This document shows, piece by piece, positions 17,997 to 26,636 of a stretch of 64,000 bases of DNA. Numbering within the stretch: the first letter of the stretch is position 1; each line of letters starts with the position of its first letter. The stretch is from Pontibacillus salicampi (GTDB taxonomy: Bacteria > Bacillota > Bacilli > Bacillales > BH030062). The position numbers were made by a program, and so were the translations under genes. Below the pieces are notes generated by a model, which was not told where the DNA came from, did not search any database, and saw nothing but the letters and a program-made list of their open reading frames with translations. The stretch is from assembly GCF_042434395.1 (NCBI RefSeq), contig NZ_JBHLTP010000013.1, positions 558,001 through 622,000 on the forward strand. Reading direction: 5' to 3'.

Positions 17997-18491
17997 ATGA
18001 AAACAGCAAGGTTACAGTTAAGAGAAATGACTGGTGAAGATGTAGACCATTTACTTGAGATTTTTGCTGATCCTATTGCTATGCAATACTACCCATCTAC
18101 GAAAAATCGAGAACAAACTAAACAGTGGATTGAATGGAACAAACGATTATACAAGCAGGAAGGGATAGGCTTGTGGATAGTAGAAGATAGGAAAACGAGT
18201 TGTTTTGTTGGCCAATGTGGACTCGTACCTCAAGAGATACAGGGGGAGAAGCGCTTGGAAATTGGATACCTATTATCGAGAGAGCAGTGGGGGAATGGTT
18301 TTGCGACAGAAGCGGCACAGGCCTGCCGTGATTATGCCTTTCATGTATTAGAGGTAGCAGAGGTGATTTCTATTATCGATATAAGGAATACCCCCTCAAT
18401 AAACGTAGCAAAACGAATTGGAATGAAAAAAGAGCAGCAATTACATATAGATAACAAACAACAGTTTATATTTCGGATAGGAGCAGAGTGA
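17997..18491 (+). CDS. GNAT family N-acetyltransferase (RimJ/RimL type)
   Basis: 164 residues starting MKTARLQLREMTGEDVDHL; GGGAGAGG lies six bases upstream, and an ATG 12 codons earlier falls inside the preceding terminator. Acetyltransf_3 family: ARLQLREMT, the FADPIAMQYYPS segment, IGYLLSREQWGNGFATEA (acetyl-CoA pyrophosphate loop, Q-x-x-G-x-G/A variant) and NTPSINVAKRIGMKK. Transfers acetyl from acetyl-CoA to an amine; substrate could be a ribosomal protein N-terminus or an antibiotic. Followed by a 1.4-kb gene-free region. Confidence 0.9.
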   Translation: MKTARLQLREMTGEDVDHLLEIFADPIAMQYYPSTKNREQTKQWIEWNKRLYKQEGIGLWIVEDRKTSCFVGQCGLVPQEIQGEKRLEIGYLLSREQWGNGFATEAAQACRDYAFHVLEVAEVISIIDIRNTPSINVAKRIGMKKEQQLHIDNKQQFIFRIGAE

Positions 18492-19246
18492 AGGTAGTTC
18501 ACTATATGGGGATGGATAGTGATGCTGGAACAAAGGATATGAAGTGACCTTGATAGAAGAAGTGCTCTATAGCATGGAATTCTCATGTAATCGGCGGATT
18601 AGACTTGGAAAAACAGTTTAATACCTTCGTTCCAATCAGTATAATACCATTCTTATAGAAGTAAATATCCAATCCCTCCTCCTTTACTGTAATGACTAAG
18701 TATTTGATTTATGAATATCCTGTAGGTCTATCTCAAAGGTGTGAAGAAAATAGAAAACAAAGCTGAAACAATGACAAAGAATGGGGGCTTATGCACTTCT
18801 GACCAACTGTGAGCGTTGACTGACGGCCTTCAAAATAAAAAGCTTGTCCTGCGGAGTTAGCATGTTCCAGCTTGCTACTTTAATCTTCACGATATAACTC
18901 CCTCCCTTCCAATGGAATATGTCTGTCCCTTATAGTTGTTTATACCGTCATTTTCTCTAAATTAAACAACAAAAAAATCTACAATATTCTCACCTGGGTC
19001 GTACACATGTTGTAAGTATCTTTAGAAAGCTGCTGAAAAAGCATGGATAGAGGGGGATTTACAGTATAAAAACAGAAATTCTGTCGAGGAATGGGGGTGA
19101 GTTAAAAGGACGATGTCTAGCATAAAGTGTATATGGCATTTATACTTTGTAGGTTTTGGCAACATGATTATTAGACAAAGTGTATAAATAAACGTGTTAT
19201 AAAGTGCATTAACGTGTATTATCATTCAATGTTTGGCAATTATCTT
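18492..19246. other. Gene-free AT-rich stretch
   Basis: About 750 bases after the GNAT gene with no coding stretch that has a ribosome site and plausible protein. No repeat copy, tRNA or terminator of note was found. It may be decayed coding sequence, but nothing is recognisable. Confidence 0.45.
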
Positions 19247-19680
19247 GAAACTGAGTCTTTAAGTAAAGGGCAGATTTCTGGAAGACTCCGTTTCGAGACT
19301 TTTCGGGGTTCGTTGCTGGTTTGAGAGTAAGGGGTGGTTGGGAAGCCGCTCGCTTTCCTGCGGGGATGACGGCAAGCCTCCTCGAGCTAAAGCTCTGCGG
19401 GGTCTCGCCAGCCAATCCATTCCCACGGGAGTCTCGCAGCTTCCCAACCACCCCTTCGATTATGTGAGAAACGAACCCCTATACCAGGAAGGTGTATCTT
19501 CCACCATCACTACCTATAGCAAGAAAGAGCTCTATTACGAGCGGTTATGAGCTCTATCCATACAATGGAAGCTTTGTGTTACAGTTCCTATAGGTATAGA
19601 ATGCACCTTATTCTGAAAGTGATTTCGAGCTATTCCTCGCAGCCCCCATCCACTCAACAGAAGTCTCGAAACTGAGTCTT
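19247..19680. repeat. 13-bp direct repeat bracketing copy A
   Basis: GAAACTGAGTCTT occurs at 19247-19259 and again at 19668-19680 in the same orientation, enclosing element A and about 200 bp of further unexplained sequence. Two identical 13-mers 420 bp apart suggest a larger composite unit or a duplication scar. Confidence 0.6.
19305..19479. repeat. Nested inverted-repeat element (family copy A)
   Basis: Outer arms GGGGTTCGTT (19305-19314) / AACGAACCCC (19470-19479) and inner arms GGGGTGGTTGGGAAGC (19331-19346) / GCTTCCCAACCACCCC (19439-19454), both perfect. Inside are CGCTTTCCTGCGG (19351-19363, identical in copy B) and AGCCTCCTCG (19375-19384). The interior is clearly more GC-rich than its surroundings. 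Apparent open frames here are by-products of the repeat. Confidence 0.8.
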
Positions 19681-19718
19681 CCACAAACGGGTGCTTTACT
19701 TTAACAAACTTCGCGAAC

Positions 19719-19776
19719 AAAAAGACCTTAAATATGCATCATTTTATACATTGATGATAATAGTTAAAGTCTTTTT
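19719..19776 (+). terminator. Terminator-like hairpin upstream of the AI-2E transporter gene
   Basis: AAAAAGAC-CTTAA / TTAA-AGTCTTTTT enclosing CATCAT / ATGATG-like inner pairing, ending in five T residues. It lies 150 bases before the transporter start, so it is either a leader attenuator or the end of an unrecognised transcript. Confidence 0.55.
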
Positions 19777-19929
19777 ATATTTAAAAAATATAATGCCATT
19801 TCATACATGGAATAAATGCCAAATACATAAAGTACGCTGAAAAATGGGATAACCTATAAAAGATGGGTTACAAATGGTTTTATAAGTGGAATGGAAAAGA
19901 GTTATAACCTAATAAAGGAGTTTAATGAT

Positions 19930-21015
19930 ATGTGGCTGAACCACCCTTTCTTCAAATATGTTACGGGTATCATTTTATTACTTATAACATTATATTTTTT
20001 GCTGGCAATGGATTTACTGCATCCAGTGTTTATTATCGTGAAAACCTTATTTTATCCCATTCTTTTAGCTGGTTTTCTATATTATGTGTTGCAGCCTATT
20101 GTTAAATGGCTGACACGTATCTCGTTTCTACCTAAATCTGTCTCTATTCTATTCGTTTTTTCATTTATCGGCGGTATACTTTACGCGCTGTACCTCCTTT
20201 TTGCTGCGAGTATCCAGAAGCAGGTGGAGGATATTTCAAGCACTCTTCCTGAGGATTTAAAAGAGATGGGAGAGAAGGCCAAACAGAAAGTGGAAGAAAA
20301 TGATCTTGGAATGCTTTCTGTAGAAAGTATCCAGCAAAAGACGGCTAGCTTTTCTAGTAATTTAATGCAAATGCTAGGCGACAATATGACTGAAATCATC
20401 TCGACTGTAACAGGAGCTACTACCGTTCTTGTGGTAGTACCCTTCGTGCTTTTTTATTTTCTGAAGGATGATGCTCGCTTTGTCCCATTCCTCATGAAGG
20501 CTATCCCTCCTAAGTGGAAAGAGGAAATCTCCCTTGTCTTACATAAAATAGATGATACGTTATCATCTTATATTTATGGGCAAATCACTGTAGCTATAGT
20601 TGATGGGGTGCTGATGTATATAGCATATCTAATCATTGGGATAGATTATGCCTTAATACTTGGTATTTTTGTTACCCTGACCGCAGTGGTCCCATTTTTT
20701 GGTCCAATTATTGGTGTCATACCAGCGCTTGTCGTCTCCTTAACCCAAAGCCCTGCTCTGGCCATTTATGTACTTGTTTCCTTAGTTATTGTACAGCAGT
20801 TAGAAGGAAATTTAGTGGCGCCAGTTGTATTTGGTAAAAGGCTTAACATTCACCCATTGACGATTATTTTGTTACTAATTGTGGCAGCGGCTCTTTATGG
20901 ATTTGTCGGAATGCTCATTGCTATACCATTTTATACAATCATTAAAATAGTAGTAGTACATGCTATTGATATTGTTCTTCGAAAAAAGGGAAGAACTCCT
21001 CTAAAGGAGAACTAA
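19930..21015 (+). CDS. AI-2E family transporter (PerM/YdbI/YueF type)
   Basis: About 361 residues from MWLNHPFFKYVTG. AAAGGAG 9 bases upstream supports this start; an upstream in-frame ATG at 19891 (374 residues) lacks a ribosome site but cannot be excluded. Membrane protein with about eight helices: a pair at the N-terminus, a long soluble segment rich in Glu/Lys (about 80-155), then six helices with the family motifs FGPIIGVIPALVVSL and QQLEGNLVAPVVFGKRLNIHPLTIIL. Family members have been linked to AI-2 export or to sodium/proton exchange; which applies here is unknown. Confidence 0.88.
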   Translation: MWLNHPFFKYVTGIILLLITLYFLLAMDLLHPVFIIVKTLFYPILLAGFLYYVLQPIVKWLTRISFLPKSVSILFVFSFIGGILYALYLLFAASIQKQVEDISSTLPEDLKEMGEKAKQKVEENDLGMLSVESIQQKTASFSSNLMQMLGDNMTEIISTVTGATTVLVVVPFVLFYFLKDDARFVPFLMKAIPPKWKEEISLVLHKIDDTLSSYIYGQITVAIVDGVLMYIAYLIIGIDYALILGIFVTLTAVVPFFGPIIGVIPALVVSLTQSPALAIYVLVSLVIVQQLEGNLVAPVVFGKRLNIHPLTIILLLIVAAALYGFVGMLIAIPFYTIIKIVVVHAIDIVLRKKGRTPLKEN

Positions 21016-21127
21016 TCAAATCCAGCTCATCCCCCTCTTTTTTCAAATTTTCTTTGAGTAAGGAAACGGCTAGTAGGAGTGTTCATTGGATGAGATATAA
21101 AGATTACCAACTGAATCAGTGCAAACT

Positions 21128-21168
21128 TAAAAGCTCCTAATCCTTAAGTGGAAAGGGAGCTTATTTCA
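21128..21168 (+). terminator. Weak terminator candidate after the AI-2E gene
   Basis: AAGCTCC / GGAGCTT 7-bp stem with an 18-nt loop and only a short T stretch, 113 bases beyond the stop codon. Confidence 0.4.
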
Positions 21169-21215
21169 AATCGTCCATCCAATAGCTTATGTTGATATTC
21201 CTGTTCTGAAAGGCG

Positions 21216-21425
21216 AGTTGAGTGGTCGGAAATAGCTCCGCTTTCCTGCGGCCCCACACGATGTGGGGTCGTTCACCGTTGCTACAGGATGTAGCGCTCT
21301 TAGGTAAACTTCCTTACTTGCGGCTGAGCCTCCTCGGACAGCAAAAGACGCTTTCTGCGGGGTATAGGCTCATCCATTTTCCAGTCCATACCTTTGCCGT
21401 ATTGAGAGAAACGGACTTCTCAACT
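21216..21425. repeat. Nested inverted-repeat element (family copy B, degenerate)
   Basis: Weak outer arms AGTTGAG / CTCAACT (21216-21222, 21419-21425). Inside: CGCTTTCCTGCGG (21239-21251, identical to copy A), hairpin CCCCACA-CGA-TGTGGGG (21252-21268), hairpin GCTAC / GTAGC (21281-21295) and CGGCTGAGCCTCCTC (21321-21335, the exact reverse complement of a 15-mer in copy C). Confidence 0.65.
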
Positions 21426-21508
21426 TTCTTGATTCCATTTCTTGCCCTTTTCATTCTGAGCCTATATGAGTGGTTCTAGAAGCTAGAGAAAAAAAGTTCC
21501 TTTTATGG

Positions 21509-21644
21509 GTTGATTGGGCTGGAATCACGGAGACTCCCGCGGAAAAACGAATGAGCAGAGACCCCGGAAGGCGGCGTTCTTTGCCGACTGAGGAGGCTCA
21601 GCCGTTCGTCCGTAGGAAAGCGGAGTGATTCCAGCCCAATCAAC
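21509..21644. repeat. Inverted-repeat element with perfect 20-bp arms (family copy C)
   Basis: Left arm GTTGATTGGGCTGGAATCAC (21509-21528) and its exact reverse complement (21625-21644) enclose 96 bp of GC-rich sequence with a CTGAG / CTCAG hairpin (21588-21601), GAGGAGGCTCAGCCG (21590-21604) and CCGTAGGAAAGCG (21610-21622), an inverted near-copy of the A/B core. The rest of the 21016-21781 gap holds copy B and no gene. Confidence 0.85.
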
Positions 21645-21781
21645 TGCTCTTTCTATACTCCTTCCAAACCATCTCGAATCCGAGTCTTCCACCATCTCCC
21701 CATTAAGCGGAATAAACGTGATGTTACATGCACTGAACTTATTCGCTATAATAATATAGAAAGAAAGTATAACACGAGGGA

Positions 21782-22531
21782 ATGAGACGGATGAGCCAGA
21801 AAAGGCTGTGGTGGAGATGGGTTCTCCTTATTGTATCAACGCTCCTGGCTGCCTCTGGAATTGCAGGGTATATTTATTTGCAGCCATATGAAGCTTCTGA
21901 TTATGCTAAGCAACAATTAACATCAACAGCATCTGTTACGGTTGCGGATCAGGATAAGTGGATTCTATTTGAGCCGAATCGTTCCACGCAGACTAGTATT
22001 ATTTTTTATCCAGGAGGACTGGTAGAGCCTGAAAGCTACGCGCCATTTGCTTCAAGACTAGCAGAATCAGGATATCGTACTTATATCGTAAAGATGCCGC
22101 TCCATTTAGCTGTATTAGGAATAGATAGAGCCTTGGAAATACAAGAGCAAGACACTAACGAAACGCTTATTATGGGTGGCCATTCTTTAGGTGGTTCCAT
22201 GGCGGCGCGTTATGCTGCTGAACAGGATGGAATTGACGGTTTGTTTTTGCTAGCCGCCTATGCAGAAGAAGGTGGTGATCTTTCTAAATCCTCTATGCCG
22301 GTGCTGTCTATTAGTGGAGACAAGGATGGGATTTTGAATATGAGGAATTTTCGGGAAGGAAAGGCCTTTCTTCCTGATGACGCTAGGTACGAAAAAATGC
22401 AAGGCGCAAATCATGCGCAGTTTGGTTCTTATGGTCCCCAAGACGGCGATGAACAGGCGGATATCGAGAGAACAGAACAAGTACAGAGGACGGTCACCCT
22501 GTTAAGCGAGTGGATAAATAATTTCAGATAA
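21782..22531 (+). CDS. Membrane-anchored alpha/beta hydrolase
   Basis: 249 residues. N-terminal membrane anchor or uncleaved signal (about 9-31) followed by an alpha/beta hydrolase fold of the abhydrolase_5 type. Triad visible: nucleophile Ser in GGHSLGGSMAARY, Asp in SGDKDG and His in GANHAQFG. An oxyanion-type FYPGGLVEPESYAP stretch follows strand 3. Substrate unknown, probably a lipid or ester at the outer membrane face. GAGGGA precedes the ATG; a second ATG three codons in is an alternative. Closed by a strong terminator shared with the convergent small membrane protein. Confidence 0.88.
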   Translation: MRRMSQKRLWWRWVLLIVSTLLAASGIAGYIYLQPYEASDYAKQQLTSTASVTVADQDKWILFEPNRSTQTSIIFYPGGLVEPESYAPFASRLAESGYRTYIVKMPLHLAVLGIDRALEIQEQDTNETLIMGGHSLGGSMAARYAAEQDGIDGLFLLAAYAEEGGDLSKSSMPVLSISGDKDGILNMRNFREGKAFLPDDARYEKMQGANHAQFGSYGPQDGDEQADIERTEQVQRTVTLLSEWINNFR

Positions 22532-22534
22532 CGG

Positions 22535-22572
22535 AAATGGCACAACCTATTACGTTCGGTTGTGCCATTTTA
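22535..22572 (+). terminator. Bidirectional terminator
   Basis: AAATGGCACAACC / GGTTGTGCCATTT perfect 13-bp stem, 10-nt loop, between the convergent hydrolase and small membrane-protein genes. Confidence 0.88.
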
Positions 22573-22815
22573 CTATAGGATGAAGATAGCGATTAGGATA
22601 ACGGTAATAACAAACGTGATGAGGTAAATAATAGTGAGGAGCTGAAAACTGGAATTATGCTTCGGGTTGGATTTATATGTTAATGATTTTTCCCCATGAT
22701 CTTCCTCTTGTTCATATACCTTCGATGTATGGTTTACAATCTTCCCCACATATAACGTACCGACTAAGGCTAACACACTGACTAAAATGATAGCGCCATA
22801 TAGAAATGGATACAT
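22573..22815 (-). CDS. Small two-span membrane protein
   Basis: 80 residues from MYPFLYGAIIL; GAGGGAGG is eight bases before this ATG, while a TTG two codons upstream is too close to it. Two predicted helices (about 4-24 and 58-80) flank a hydrophilic loop (HTSKVYEQEEDHGEKS). No named family is recognised. It overlaps the shared terminator at its stop. Confidence 0.7.
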   Translation of the reverse strand: MYPFLYGAIILVSVLALVGTLYVGKIVNHTSKVYEQEEDHGEKSLTYKSNPKHNSSFQLLTIIYLITFVITVILIAIFIL

Positions 22816-23238
22816 GGTCAATGCCTCCCTCTTATCCTTCTGAACTCGTATTTACCTTTAGTCTAACAGAAAAGGTTTGAAAATGGATATGCTCTAACGA
22901 TTATTTCCAACCACCAGTTCCTTTCGTCATAATTAATTCACATGTAGTTCTATCCAGCGGAAAGGTATTGTTATGTCTTAGTCTGAATGACTTCATTGTC
23001 CCTTTGGTTCATTAATAGCAACGACGTCTGCTTTAGAGAACGAAAAGGTGGCCTTATGGGTTCAGACCATAACGTCGGATTACAGACATGCACTATTGGT
23101 TTGCTGGCAAGTCATGATAATGTCTCGGAAATTTTCTAGACAGTAACAACTTGGGTTATGATAAATCTCCGTCATCTTTTCCAAAATGAAATATGAAAGG
23201 TACAATAGAGGTAGTTATGAACACGCTAGGGGGATTAG
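22816..23238. other. Gene-free region before the NUDIX gene
   Basis: About 420 bases. The only coding-like object is a 31-codon frame on the minus strand (22901-22996) ending in KGTGGWK, without a good ribosome site. A GGGG-rich ribosome site precedes the NUDIX gene. No repeat, terminator or riboswitch was recognised. Confidence 0.4.
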
Positions 23239-23856
23239 ATGGAAATATTGAATGTTTTCAACAAAGATTATGAAAAAATAGGGACAGCCAGCAGAGAAGA
23301 AGTTCATACAAAAGGATATTGGCATGAAACCTTTCAATGCTGGATTGTAGGGATGGAGGAAAATCCATATATAGTGCTGCAGAAGAGAAGCCACACAAAA
23401 AAGGAATTTCCAGATTTACTAGATATTTCAGCTGCTGGGCATCTTACCGCTGGTGAAACGATGGAAGATGGGGTGAGGGAATTAGAAGAGGAGCTAGGGG
23501 TAACGGTACACTATTCTCAATTGTATTCTTGTGGGGTGTACAAGGATGGTATAACGATAGGAAGCATGAAGGATAACGAACTGGCAAACATCTTTTTATA
23601 TAAGCTAGCAGGGAATATACAATCTTTCCAGCTCCAGCAGGAAGAAGTAGCAGCTATTGTTAAGGCGGATTTGCACGATTTTATTGCCCTGTGGAGAGGG
23701 GACAAGCAAAGGATTGTAGTGCAAGGCTATACAGAACGATTAGATAGAACCAGAGCAGCTGTCACATGGCAAGTGAGCAAATCCCATTTCGTTCCCCACG
23801 GATCTCATTATTATTTGTATGTTGCAGAACAGGCAAAAGAATACTTGCATCAGTAA
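23239..23856 (+). CDS. NUDIX hydrolase, isopentenyl-diphosphate-isomerase-like
   Basis: 205 residues. Resembles the YfcD/IDI-like NUDIX subgroup: EILNVFNKDYEKIG at the N-terminus, WHETFQCWIV, and LDISAAGHLTAGE...RELEEELGV as NUDIX box (about 74-95; one residue shorter than the textbook spacing between the first Glu and the Arg, which I recall as common in this subgroup). Metal-dependent hydrolysis of a nucleoside diphosphate-linked compound is expected. The substrate is unknown. Alone in its transcription unit. Confidence 0.87.
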   Translation: MEILNVFNKDYEKIGTASREEVHTKGYWHETFQCWIVGMEENPYIVLQKRSHTKKEFPDLLDISAAGHLTAGETMEDGVRELEEELGVTVHYSQLYSCGVYKDGITIGSMKDNELANIFLYKLAGNIQSFQLQQEEVAAIVKADLHDFIALWRGDKQRIVVQGYTERLDRTRAAVTWQVSKSHFVPHGSHYYLYVAEQAKEYLHQ

Positions 23857-24063
23857 ATAGAGGTATTTTTGCTGCATTTGTATAGCAATGACTCTATACC
23901 AATAGGTTCGTATGAGCTGTATAGCAGCAATAGTGGGAATACCGGTAAAGTAACGAAGGGGATGGGCTCCGTAGATTTAGGAGACTCATCCTTTCGTCTA
24001 TAGGAAAGTCATTCATTTCCTGCCACTATTTTACCAATTTATATTAGTTCTTCTGTATAGTAA

Positions 24064-24576
24064 CTAGACGAGCATCTCTTCCTTTATAGACTGTTCTATG
24101 TATGTCTTTTGGATATAGCTAGTCATCATATCCGTTTCAAAAGGCTCACAAAGCCGGTGTTTTTCTTGTAAATACATGTTCTGAATATGTTTAGGGGTAA
24201 GCCCTAAGTTTAATCCCAGCATGCAATATTGGTTTATAATTGTTTCGAAGGCTTTTTGCTGTCTCTCTACGTAAGGAAAGGTGGAAACCTCTACATTCAG
24301 CTTATAAATCTCCTCGCTAATATCCTTCTCAAAGCTATTCAGAAGCGGGCTTTTAACCGTCCACGGCTGCATTTTATGTTTATAACCTAGGAATAATAAA
24401 TAGGGGAGGGTCCGCAAATATAGTTCTTGCATTTTCCCCAAGTCGTTTAAGCTATACCAAATGTAATGCTCATTTACATATAAAAGCCGCTTTTGAATAA
24501 GGTTTACAAGTTCTATGCTGGTCACAGATTTTTTGGAGAATGTAGCATTTTCCTTCATTAGTTTTTCCAGATTCAT
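24064..24576 (-). CDS. Unknown protein downstream of a c-di-GMP riboswitch
   Basis: 170 residues, mostly alpha-helical by composition, no signal peptide or membrane helix. N-terminus MNLEKLMKENATF; the middle is rich in Leu, Tyr and Lys; near the C-terminus LGLNLGLTPKHIQNMYLQEKH. That last stretch faintly recalls the C-terminal helices of all-alpha dimeric dUTPases/MazG-like proteins, but the acidic catalytic motifs of that family are not evident, so I assign no function. It is the only gene between the riboswitch-terminator at 24692-24850 and the next genes. Codon use resembles neighbours. The ribosome site (AAGGAAGA region) is moderate. Confidence 0.75.
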   Translation of the reverse strand: MNLEKLMKENATFSKKSVTSIELVNLIQKRLLYVNEHYIWYSLNDLGKMQELYLRTLPYLLFLGYKHKMQPWTVKSPLLNSFEKDISEEIYKLNVEVSTFPYVERQQKAFETIINQYCMLGLNLGLTPKHIQNMYLQEKHRLCEPFETDMMTSYIQKTYIEQSIKEEMLV

Positions 24577-24691
24577 TGTAATCTTCCTTTAATTATTAGT
24601 ATGTCTTGCGTTTTATGTGCCCTGTCATGTTGGGAAGTTATGGGTCGGCTGCTTAAATTTACAGAATTCGGCATAAAACGACATTTAATAT

Positions 24692-24725
24692 GAAAAGAAA
24701 AAACCCCACCTCGACACAGGTGGGG
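24692..24725 (-). terminator. Riboswitch expression-platform terminator
   Basis: On the minus strand CCCCACCT-GTGTCG-AGGTGGGG followed by TTTTTTTC. It lies about 40 nt after the c-di-GMP aptamer and 115 nt before the unknown gene, so it decides whether transcription continues. Confidence 0.88.
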
Positions 24726-24764
24726 CAATGAATCATTTCTAACATAGCATAAATGTTAAATGTA

Positions 24765-24850
24765 TAATCGCAGCTCGACTACCATAGCACTTGACATGCG
24801 TTAGGCCCGAAGCTTTGCGTCCTTACCTTTCGATAAGTTTGCCCACAAAC
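24765..24850 (-). promoter_or_regulatory. Cyclic-di-GMP-I (GEMM) riboswitch aptamer
   Basis: Read on the minus strand the core matches the GEMM-I consensus: GGGCAAAC, then a GAAA tetraloop in TCGAAAGG, then GGACGCAAAGC, then GGGCCTAA, followed by the second stem ending TATGGTAGTCGAGCTGCG. These are the conserved nucleotides around the ligand pocket and the tetraloop-receptor contact. Whether ligand turns the downstream terminator on or off could not be settled by eye. Confidence 0.9.
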
Positions 24851-25071
24851 TATATTCAATTGGAAAATAGTAAAGTTCTTCACACCTCCATAATATATCA
24901 TACTTGATGGAAAAACCAAATATTATTTCCAGTTTTTTAATATGTTTGTAGTCTTATTGTAATATTACTCAGCGCTCCTAATGAGAGTCTAAATTCCTAT
25001 GGTAACGCTTCAATGTCCTTTTTTGTCGTTTTATAGTGCTAAATAATTAGGTCTAAATGTTCATTAAGGTA

Positions 25072-26454
25072 TCACAGTAGTAGGTGGGCTAAAACCGTAA
25101 TAATTGGCAGTGTGATAATCGTTCTTTGTACGAAAATAACACCTAGCTCCCAGAAAGAAATCGGTATTTTGGATTTAAGCAGGAGTACTCCTATTTCAGA
25201 CATGTATATCAGCTGAGTAATGGAAACCCCAGCAATAATAAATCTAGTAAGCTCACTTTCTATACTTTTGCCGATGACGGCAGGGAGGAACATATCTGCA
25301 AACCCAACAATCATAGCTGGTGCTGCTGCTTCTGCTTCCGGAATTCTCATCCATTCTAATACAGGCACGATAGGGTAAGACAGCCAGGTGAAGATGGGAG
25401 TGAATTCTGCAAGGATAAGCGCTATTGTCCCTAATGCCATAACAATGGGTAATAGACCGAACCATATGTCCAATACATTGATAAATCCTTTCTTTAATAC
25501 ACCTCTAAAGCTCTTCACGGATTGTGCTTTTTCTAAAGCTAGCTCTTTCCCGTGTTGAAGAACGGAGCTCCCTTCAGGCACATCTTCAGAAATTTGCTTG
25601 CCTACCGGTGCATAATACGTATTCTTCTTATTAGATAAGGGAGGTATTCTTGGCATGATAATAGCTGCAATAATGACAGCAATCGTGATAGAAAAGTAGA
25701 AAGGTACAAATAAGTGCTCTAATCCTATGAAACTGATAACAACTAAGCTAAAGGCAATAGAATTAATGGAGAAGTTGGTCGCAATAACAGATGCTTCTCG
25801 TTTATTATAATAGCCCGTTTCATATTGCTGGGTAGTAATTAAAACACCGACAGGTCCTGCTCCCATCCAGGAAGCGGTCGCATCAATGGAGGAACGACCT
25901 GGGAGAGAGAAGAGCGGCTTCATTACTTTTCTTAATAAGGTACCAATGAACTCCATTAGACCAAATTCCATTAGGAAAGGCATAAGTAGTGCTGCGAACA
26001 GGAACCAGGTTGTTAATACGGGGATGAGCGTGAAAAGTACTGTTCCGCCAGTGCTTTCAGCATATACCCAGGATGGTCCTAATTGAAAAAGTGTTGCAAT
26101 CGCAAATATTGCTCCTACCAGACGAAGGCCAGTCCAGAAGGGGGTGATGCCGAATAATTGCTCAGCTATGGTGTTTTGCATCCAATGTGGATTCATTACC
26201 TGTTTCAGGATAGCGAACAAAAAGGATAGTGTAATTAGAGCTGTCATAACATAGGGTATTTGGGCGGTAAATAACCCTTGAATGTATTCTGCAAAAATCC
26301 CAACGCCAATAGTAATTTTACCTTGGAAAGGGATCGGTACAAGAAATAATAGTATTCCTAATAGAGACGGGAGGAGGAATTTCCAAATTCCTTTATTTTT
26401 CATAGATTGTGGTTGGTCTTTCGTTAAGGATGAGTAGATGGTTTCTTGCTTCAT
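25072..26454 (-). CDS. yjiH: YjiH family membrane protein (nucleoside-recognition/Gate domain)
   Basis: 460 residues with about ten to eleven membrane helices and two Gate/nucleoside-recognition halves. Visible landmarks: WMGAGPVGVLITTQQYETGYYNKREASVI, FADMFLPAVIGK and EIGVLLLKSKIPI. The family is related to SpoIIIA/SpmA-type Gate proteins and nucleoside transporters; substrate unknown. AAAGGAGGG precedes the ATG. Transcribed on the minus strand upstream of the riboswitch, with about 220 bases between its stop and the aptamer. No evident terminator of its own was seen. Confidence 0.88.
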   Translation of the reverse strand: MKQETIYSSLTKDQPQSMKNKGIWKFLLPSLLGILLFLVPIPFQGKITIGVGIFAEYIQGLFTAQIPYVMTALITLSFLFAILKQVMNPHWMQNTIAEQLFGITPFWTGLRLVGAIFAIATLFQLGPSWVYAESTGGTVLFTLIPVLTTWFLFAALLMPFLMEFGLMEFIGTLLRKVMKPLFSLPGRSSIDATASWMGAGPVGVLITTQQYETGYYNKREASVIATNFSINSIAFSLVVISFIGLEHLFVPFYFSITIAVIIAAIIMPRIPPLSNKKNTYYAPVGKQISEDVPEGSSVLQHGKELALEKAQSVKSFRGVLKKGFINVLDIWFGLLPIVMALGTIALILAEFTPIFTWLSYPIVPVLEWMRIPEAEAAAPAMIVGFADMFLPAVIGKSIESELTRFIIAGVSITQLIYMSEIGVLLLKSKIPISFWELGVIFVQRTIITLPIITVLAHLLL

Positions 26455-26636
26455 TACGAGCCCTCCTTTGAATAAATATAAAAAGTTATTGATAAATATA
26501 CATTATTATTTGTATTTATTCAATACTATTCTTAATATTTTTAGATATTTCAAAATGGGCTGTCCCTCTATATATAATCCTATAGCATTCTCGTTGTACA
26601 GGGATAATGGACATGATAGAGTAGGAGGTGGAGTTG

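Noticed and set aside
18492..19246. Decayed gene or tRNA in the gene-free stretch
   Set aside because: Read on both strands; no tRNA arms, no coherent protein fragments.
19209..19720. Several short frames on both strands
   Set aside because: They arise from the inverted repeats (mirror frames) and lack ribosome sites.
21222..21479. 85-codon plus-strand frame
   Set aside because: Lies wholly inside repeat copy B; no ribosome site and no conserved motif.
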